From assembly GCA_026710565.1 (NCBI GenBank), contig JAPOQV010000165.1:1-9479 (forward strand): DNA of 9,479 nucleotides, written 5' to 3'. This DNA is from Spirochaetaceae bacterium. Lineage in GTDB: Bacteria; Spirochaetota; Spirochaetia; SZUA-6; Bin103. Under the pieces are notes generated by a model that saw only the letters and a list, made by a program, of their open reading frames with translations, ran no database searches and was not told where the DNA came from. Within the stretch, counting starts at the first letter, position 1; each line of letters starts with the position of its first letter. The translations under genes and the position numbers were made by a program. Positions 6,415-9,479 of the stretch are shown here, piece by piece.

Positions 6415-7410
6415 ATGGGAATCATCAACAACACCGCCACGGATCCCAACAAGATCCTGCCGCTGCGCTACCAGTGGGCGCGCGGCTACTACAAGTCCGG
6501 GGTCGCCAACAATTGGGTGCCCGAGGAAGTGTCGATGCAGAAGGACGTCGAGCAGTGGAAGGCGCCCGACGTGCTCTCGGAAGAGGAGCGGCGCCTGATC
6601 CTCTGGAACCTCGGCTTCTTCTCCACCGCCGAATCCCTGACCGCCAACAACATCGTCCTGGCCCTGTACACGCATGTGACCAACCCGGAGTGCCGCCAGT
6701 ACCTGCTGCGGCAGGCGTTCGAGGAGGCGATCCACACCGACACGTTCATTTACTGCTGCGACAGCCTGGGGCTGGATCCGGACGAGATCTACACCATGTA
6801 CCGGACCATCCCGTCGATCGAGCGCAAGGACTCGATGGTCATCGAGATGACCCGCTCGATTGTCGCGCCCGGCTTCACGACCACCACCGAGCAAGGGGTG
6901 CGCGACCTGCTGCACGACCTGGTCGGCTACTACGTGATCATGGAGGGCATCTTCTTCTACGCCGGGTTCGCGATGATGCTGGCCCTCAAGCGGCAGAACA
7001 AGATGGTCGGCGTCGGCGAGCAGTTCGAGTTCATCATGCGCGACGAGAGCGTGCACCTGGCGTTCGGCTCCGACCTGATCAACACGATCAAGGCCGAGAA
7101 CGCGGGCGCCTGGACTCCGGCCTTCCAGGACGAGCTCGTCGACCTGATCCGCCGCGGCGTGGAGTTGGAGGCCGCCTACGCGCGCGACGCCTGCCCGCGC
7201 GGCCTGCTCGGCATCAACGCCGACCAGTTCGCGGCCTACGTCGAGTACATCGCCGACCGCCGGGTGGAGCGCATCGGCCTGCCCAGGCAGTACGAGCGCG
7301 AGAACCCGTTTCCATGGATGGCCCATGCCATCGACCTCAACAAGGAAAAGAACTTCTTCGAGACCCGCGTCACCGAGTACCAGACGGCGGGTTCCCTCAC
7401 CTGGGACTGA
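6415..7410 (+). CDS. nrdB: Class Ic ribonucleotide reductase, beta subunit (Phe at the radical-Tyr position)
   Basis: A 331-residue ferritin-like R2 subunit that generates the oxidant for NrdA. It resembles the Chlamydia trachomatis protein nearly end to end, including the tail N-P-F-P-W-M, D-L-N-K-E-K-N-F-F-E-T-R-V and S-L-T-W. Metal ligands are Glu73 (S-T-A-E-S-L), Glu104, His107, Glu177 (M-E-G-I-F-F), Glu211 and His214. They match Chlamydia Glu89, Glu120, His123, Glu193, Glu227 and His230 with a constant offset of 16. Phe111 stands where class Ia enzymes have the radical Tyr, and Glu73 replaces their Asp, so a Mn/Fe cofactor of class Ic is expected. Trp34 matches relay Trp51; relay Tyr222 is replaced by Phe206. 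Start ATG 6415 lies five bases after nrdA, with only weak Shine-Dalgarno potential, so the two are probably translationally coupled. Confidence 0.97.
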   Translation: MGIINNTATDPNKILPLRYQWARGYYKSGVANNWVPEEVSMQKDVEQWKAPDVLSEEERRLILWNLGFFSTAESLTANNIVLALYTHVTNPECRQYLLRQAFEEAIHTDTFIYCCDSLGLDPDEIYTMYRTIPSIERKDSMVIEMTRSIVAPGFTTTTEQGVRDLLHDLVGYYVIMEGIFFYAGFAMMLALKRQNKMVGVGEQFEFIMRDESVHLAFGSDLINTIKAENAGAWTPAFQDELVDLIRRGVELEAAYARDACPRGLLGINADQFAAYVEYIADRRVERIGLPRQYERENPFPWMAHAIDLNKEKNFFETRVTEYQTAGSLTWD

Positions 7411-7422
7411 CCTGCGGCGGCT

Positions 7423-7535
7423 CTACTCCACCAGGACGACCGCCCCTTCCAGGCGGGTGCCGGTCAGCGACCGCAGCAGCCGACCGCGCGTCGAACATCG
7501 CCACCAGGTAGTTGACGTCCAAGCAGATAGCTCAC
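7423..7535 (-). pseudogene. Remnant of a vapC toxin gene (frameshift plus internal deletion)
   Basis: Directly after the ribbon-helix-helix antitoxin, the minus strand offers GTG (7535-7533) overlapping the antitoxin stop as GTGA, the usual operon junction. It reads S-Y-L-L and then goes out of frame. Dropping one base of the A pair at 7521-7522 restores D-V-N-Y-L-V-A, the first strand and catalytic Asp of a PIN toxin. This is soon followed by F-D-A-R, which resembles the late T-F-D-R motif, and in a third frame by L-L-R-S-L-T-G-T-R-L-E-G-A-V-V-L-V-E and a TAG stop at 7425. Only about 113 bases remain of the ~400 expected, so most of the middle is gone. The parts lie in three different frames. 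The product cannot be an active nuclease. The frameshift alone could be a sequencing error, but the missing middle could not. Confidence 0.65.
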
Positions 7536-7756
7536 GGTTGCTGGTCACGAAGCCGATTGACCAGATGCAGGTCCGGGGCGGGTCCGTCCTGTGCCGGAAA
7601 GACCGGCACTCCGTTCCTCACGGCCGGCCCGCTTTCCGGCTGCAACGCTTTCAGAGTCAACTCGGAAGCGACCTCGCCCAGCGTCTTCCGGCGCTGCTGC
7701 GCGAGCTGTCGCACCTTGGCAAGAGCCTCTGCGGACAGGTTCAAGGTCGTCCTCAT
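7532..7756 (-). CDS. Ribbon-helix-helix (VapB-like) antitoxin, now without a functional toxin
   Basis: A 74-residue protein starting M-R-T-T-L-N-L-S-A-E-A-L-A-K-V-R-Q-L-A, a ribbon-helix-helix DNA-binding module (short strand, then helices). It is followed by R-R-K-T-L-G-E-V-A-S-E-L-T and a proline-rich tail ending D-L-H-L-V-N-R-L-R-D-Q-Q-P. In VapB antitoxins the N-terminus dimerises on the operator and the tail blocks the PIN toxin. The V-F-P-A-Q-D stretch before the tail is common in this type. ATG 7756 is preferred over an in-frame ATG at 7804 because the fold begins there, GGTGA precedes it, and a promoter -10 lies at 7765-7770. The toxin gene behind it is decayed, so this may be an orphan kept as a regulator or as protection against related toxins. 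Confidence 0.75.
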   Translation of the reverse strand: MRTTLNLSAEALAKVRQLAQQRRKTLGEVASELTLKALQPESGPAVRNGVPVFPAQDGPAPDLHLVNRLRDQQP

Positions 7757-7761
7757 GGATT

Positions 7762-7793
7762 CACCATATATGAACCGTGGTGCTTGATGACAA
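7762..7793 (-). promoter_or_regulatory. Probable promoter and operator of the orphan antitoxin
   Basis: On the minus strand, TTGTCA (7793-7788) and TATATG (7770-7765) are separated by exactly 17 bases, a good sigma-70-type arrangement in an otherwise GC-rich region. The inverted repeat CACCA (7762-7766) and TGGTG (7778-7782), 11 bases apart, spans the -10 and part of the spacer, where an autoregulating ribbon-helix-helix protein would be expected to bind. The ATG at 7756 is only eight bases past the -10, so the transcript may be leaderless or nearly so. This is read from sequence only. Confidence 0.55.
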
Positions 7794-7862
7794 GCATCGA
7801 TCATCTGGATGCTTCAGATGCGAGCGCCTCCGCAGCGGGCTGTCCCGCGCCGGACTGGCGTG

Positions 7863-7919
7863 GTCCGAGGGCGCCACTTCGACGCCGAAGTGGCGATGGC
7901 CTGACGTCGGCCATCGGAC
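7863..7919. repeat. Nested inverted-repeat cluster beside the transporter gene end
   Basis: A perfect 10-bp stem, CGCCACTTCG (7872-7881) with CGAAGTGGCG (7886-7895), closes a 4-base loop. It is followed by a 7-bp stem, GATGGCC (7895-7901) with GGCCATC (7909-7915), around a 7-base loop. An outer 6-bp pair, GTCCGA (7863-7868) with TCGGAC (7914-7919), can enclose both, although it competes for two bases with the second stem. The cluster lies 4-60 bases past the stop of the minus-strand transporter. It could act as a terminator or mRNA 3' end stabiliser, but there is no T-run. A REP-like mobile repeat is the other option. Confidence 0.7.
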
Positions 7920-7922
7920 GCG

Positions 7923-8816
7923 TCACTCCATGTTCTGAGTGCCCGCGGACCGCTTTCGCGACAACGCCAGGCCGGCGACGATCATGGCCAGGGCGACAGG
8001 CGCGCTCGCGTGGATGCGCTCGCCCAGCACGGTGGCGATCAGGATCAGCGACAGGAACGGCGACAGGAAGATGAGCTGGCCCAAGCGGCCGGCCACCGTG
8101 GTCAGGGCCAGCGCGCGCTGCCACAGCAGGAAGGCGACGCCCATCTCCACCAGCCCGACCCAGGCGCCGTAGCCGAGGTTCGCCGGCGTGATCTCCGGCA
8201 GGCCGGCGGTGGCCGCGCAGATCGCCCCGATCGCCACCGTGGCCGTCGCGAAGCCGTTCAGCATGAGCGGCACCGCATGCGCGCCGACTTTCACCGTGAG
8301 CAGCCAGTACCCGGCCCACAAGACGGTGCTGCCCAGCGCCAGCGCGACGCCGACGGTGTCGAAACGGCCCAGTCCGGCCGAGCCGCCGCGGGTCAGCAGC
8401 ACCGCGACGCCGGCGTAGCTGACCGCCACGCCGATCCAGCCGCGCGGCGACAGGCGCTGTTTCAGCATCGGAATGGCCAGCAGGGCCAGCGTCACCGCCC
8501 ACAGGTAGTTGAGCGGCTGCGCGATCTGCGCGGGCAGCCGGTCATACGCCTCGAACAGCACCAGGTAGTAGGCGAGCGGGTTGAGCAGCCCCAGGGCCGC
8601 GGCGCTCAGGTGTTGGCGCAGGCCCATCGGCGCCGAGACGAACGGCCGCGCGGCGGCGAAGAACGCCAGCGCCACCACGCAGCCCAGGAACAGGAGCTGC
8701 ACCGGCTGCAACTCGCGAAGGCCCAGCTTGAAGCCGGTCGCGACCGTCGACCAGAGCGCGACGCTGATCAGAGCGTAGAGCAGCGCGCGCCGCTCGCGCC
8801 CTGCCGGTGCTACCAG
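7923..8816 (-). CDS. EamA/DMT-superfamily transporter, unusual or lost start codon
   Basis: An inner-membrane protein of the drug/metabolite transporter superfamily (RhaT/EamA type), expected to have ten helices from two EamA repeats; the substrate is unknown. The hydrophobic segments run through the whole frame. Typical motifs are L-N-P-L-A-Y-Y, P-L-N-Y-L-W, G-V-A-V-S-Y-A-G-V-A-V-L and, in the second half, L-G-S-T-V-L-W-A-G-Y-W and F-L-L-W-Q-R-A-L. Upstream of the first normal start (TTG 8711) the frame still codes the family's opening, A-L-L-Y-A-L-I-S-V-A-L-W-S-T-V-A-T, so a start at 8711 would delete helix 1. No ATG, GTG or TTG exists between that helix and the upstream in-frame stop. CTG at 8816 would give 297 residues, a normal length. 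The 5' end abuts a truncated Uma2 gene, so the native start may have been lost in a rearrangement. Confidence 0.8.
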   Translation of the reverse strand: MVAPAGRERRALLYALISVALWSTVATGFKLGLRELQPVQLLFLGCVVALAFFAAARPFVSAPMGLRQHLSAAALGLLNPLAYYLVLFEAYDRLPAQIAQPLNYLWAVTLALLAIPMLKQRLSPRGWIGVAVSYAGVAVLLTRGGSAGLGRFDTVGVALALGSTVLWAGYWLLTVKVGAHAVPLMLNGFATATVAIGAICAATAGLPEITPANLGYGAWVGLVEMGVAFLLWQRALALTTVAGRLGQLIFLSPFLSLILIATVLGERIHASAPVALAMIVAGLALSRKRSAGTQNME

Positions 8817-8938
8817 ATCTTGGGGGCCGGGCTCACGTAGTGATCGCCATGGATGATCTCGTGCCGGTTACGGCCCTCGGGGATCAGCGTGTACTCCGCG
8901 TAGGTGAGCTTCCGTTTGCCTGCTGCCACGACCGCCAT
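8810..8938 (-). pseudogene. Truncated Uma2-family endonuclease N-terminus
   Basis: A fragment of 42 residues from ATG 8938 contains K-L-T-Y-A-E-Y and then R-H-E-I-I-H-G-D-H-Y-V-S-P-A-P, which I recognise as the start of Uma2-family (PD-(D/E)XK-type) proteins. In full members this continues with a P-R-H-Q-like segment and ~140 more residues holding the catalytic core. Here the match ends at S-P-A-P and a stop follows after K-I-W. The N-terminal piece alone cannot be a nuclease. GGAGG lies directly before ATG 8938, with unusually short spacing; a longer frame back to ATG 8995 exists but the extra part looks unlike the family. The break falls just where the transporter frame begins. Confidence 0.7.
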
Positions 8939-8995
8939 GCCTCCAACCGCTGGAGTGCTCAAGTCAGTGTGAACCGATGAGCGCCGTACTGTCAC

Positions 8996-9368
8996 CTCAC
9001 CGGGTCCTCAGGATTCCGTGTGGTGCGATGCTACGTGACGTGGCCGGCGAGGTACCGATCGCGGCCGCCGCACACTCGGATCAGAGGGCATGGGAGTGAG
9101 AGGTCCGCCGGCGGCATCAAGTCGAGGCGTTCCTGGTTGTTCCGAGACCGGCTCGGCAGCGAGCGCGCCGGAAAAAGTCGGGAATTCTTGCCTCAAGGTC
9201 TTGACGGCAATGTGCGCCTGCGAGGTGGCACACCAGCGCACGTACAGGCCACTTCCGGCCTCCCGGAAGCTCGCGCACCCGTTCGGCCACGCCGCACCCC
9301 CTTCAGCGCCCGCTGCGCGCCGATCAGATGCCTGTCCCGGACCATGCAGAAAGGGCTATCTGAGAACC
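8996..9368. other. Intergenic region with no supported gene
   Basis: About 370 bases in which no frame gives a product I recognise. A minus-strand frame (9241-9008) includes the string A-H-I-A-V-K-T-L-R-Q-E-F-P but then turns Pro/Arg-rich, and a plus-strand frame is likewise unconvincing. A perfect 7-bp hairpin, CTTCCGG (9252-9258) with CCGGAAG (9263-9269) and a CCTC loop, is present without a T-run. The stretch 9165-9215 is less GC-rich than its surroundings. It may be remnant sequence from former genes. Confidence 0.5.
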
Positions 9369-9370
9369 AT

Positions 9371-9384
9371 GAGTATATTTACTC
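9371..9384. promoter_or_regulatory. AT-rich palindrome and -10-like element before the last ORF
   Basis: GAGTA (9371-9375) and TACTC (9380-9384) form a perfect inverted repeat around TATT, and TATATT (9374-9379) inside it resembles a sigma-70 -10 box. The ATG at 9386 is six bases further on, where transcription would start, so a leaderless message is plausible. I see no convincing -35. A six-codon frame, ATG 9369 to TGA 9389, overlaps the start codon as ATGA and could instead be a leader peptide. Confidence 0.45.
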
Positions 9385-9385
9385 C

Positions 9386-9479
9386 ATGAACACCGCCCCC
9401 CTTGACGCACCCGCCCTCCCCGCCATCACCTCCACCGTCGGCGCGCTCTCCGACCGCGAGCTGCTGCGTCAGACCAGCA
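9386..9479 (+). CDS. N-terminus of a probable HNH-endonuclease-family protein, cut by the window end
   Basis: From ATG 9386 the frame is open to the window end (31 codons): M-N-T-A-P-L-D-A-P-A-L-P-A-I, then S-T-V-G-A-L-S-D-R-E-L-L-R-Q-T-S. The L-S-D-R-E-L-L segment resembles the opening of a large group of HNH endonuclease proteins found in many copies in some high-GC bacteria. Their helical N-terminal region continues with A-x-E-R-x-A-T-A-x-L-I and ends in a C-terminal HNH nuclease. None of the catalytic part is in this window, so the identification is from a short motif only. No Shine-Dalgarno is visible; an AT-rich palindrome sits directly before the start. Confidence 0.45.
   Translation, partial: MNTAPLDAPALPAITSTVGALSDRELLRQTS

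Noticed and set aside
7440..7456. Possible nrdAB terminator CCGCC/GGCGG
   Set aside because: Only a 5-bp stem with a 7-base loop and no T-run; expected by chance in such GC-rich DNA.
8711..8713. TTG at 8711 as the transporter start
   Set aside because: The upstream frame still codes a family-like first membrane helix ending W-S-T-V-A-T, so the protein begins before this codon.
9008..9241. Minus-strand frame with A-H-I-A-V-K-T-L-R-Q-E-F-P
   Set aside because: No family recognised, turns Pro/Arg-rich, and lacks a credible ribosome binding site; may be part of a decayed gene, but I cannot support a call.
1..9479. CRISPR arrays, tRNA or rRNA genes, complete insertion sequences
   Set aside because: No regularly spaced repeats, no tRNA-like T-loop/acceptor pattern, no rRNA-like stretch and no transposase frame were seen on either strand.

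Overview
The window comes from a GC-rich bacterial genome of uncertain lineage and looks like part of an uncultured or draft assembly. The first ~80 bases are G-run rich and fit a contig edge. The ribonucleotide reductase is of the Chlamydia-like class Ic type, the MutY homologue has no Fe-S cluster, and there is a YpdA-type flavoprotein plus several toxin-antitoxin, Uma2 and HNH-type accessory fragments. A high-GC spirochaete-like or other Gram-negative environmental bacterium is possible, but the sequence does not settle this.

Layout. 1-972 (+): aldo/keto reductase, cut at its 5' end. 962/980-1596 (+): a Phd/YefM antitoxin and VapC/PIN toxin pair; the toxin appears to start at a CTG that overlaps the antitoxin stop. 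1586-2644 (-): YpdA-family FAD/NAD(P) oxidoreductase. It overlaps vapC tail-to-tail by 11 bp and mutY head-to-head by 11 bp. 2634-3500 (+): MutY-like HhH-GPD glycosylase with no cysteine at all and Glu in place of the usual catalytic Asp. 3563-7410 (+): nrdA-nrdB operon, a complete class I ribonucleotide reductase. The beta subunit carries Phe where the radical Tyr normally lies and Glu as the first metal ligand, the hallmark of the Mn/Fe class Ic enzymes.

7423-7756 (-): an intact ribbon-helix-helix antitoxin followed by a decayed vapC remnant, with a recognisable promoter and inverted repeat. 7863-7919: a compact cluster of inverted repeats next to the end of an EamA/DMT transporter (7923 to ~8816, -). 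The transporter has no normal start codon. Its 5' end abuts a truncated Uma2-nuclease N-terminus (8810-8938, -), which suggests a deletion or recombination junction. 8996-9368 holds no gene I can support. 9386 to the window end (+) is the start of a probable HNH-endonuclease-family ORF with an AT-rich palindromic promoter.

The core (ypdA, mutY, nrdAB) has a nucleotide and redox maintenance flavour: thiol/redox flavoprotein, oxidative base-damage repair and dNTP synthesis. Both flanks are accessory, with two PIN-type toxin-antitoxin loci (one intact, one decayed), gene fragments and repeats. I do not see an unmistakably new multi-gene system. The best leads are the class Ic RNR with its altered relay residue, the clusterless MutY with D-to-E, the CTG-started toxin, and the Uma2/EamA junction.
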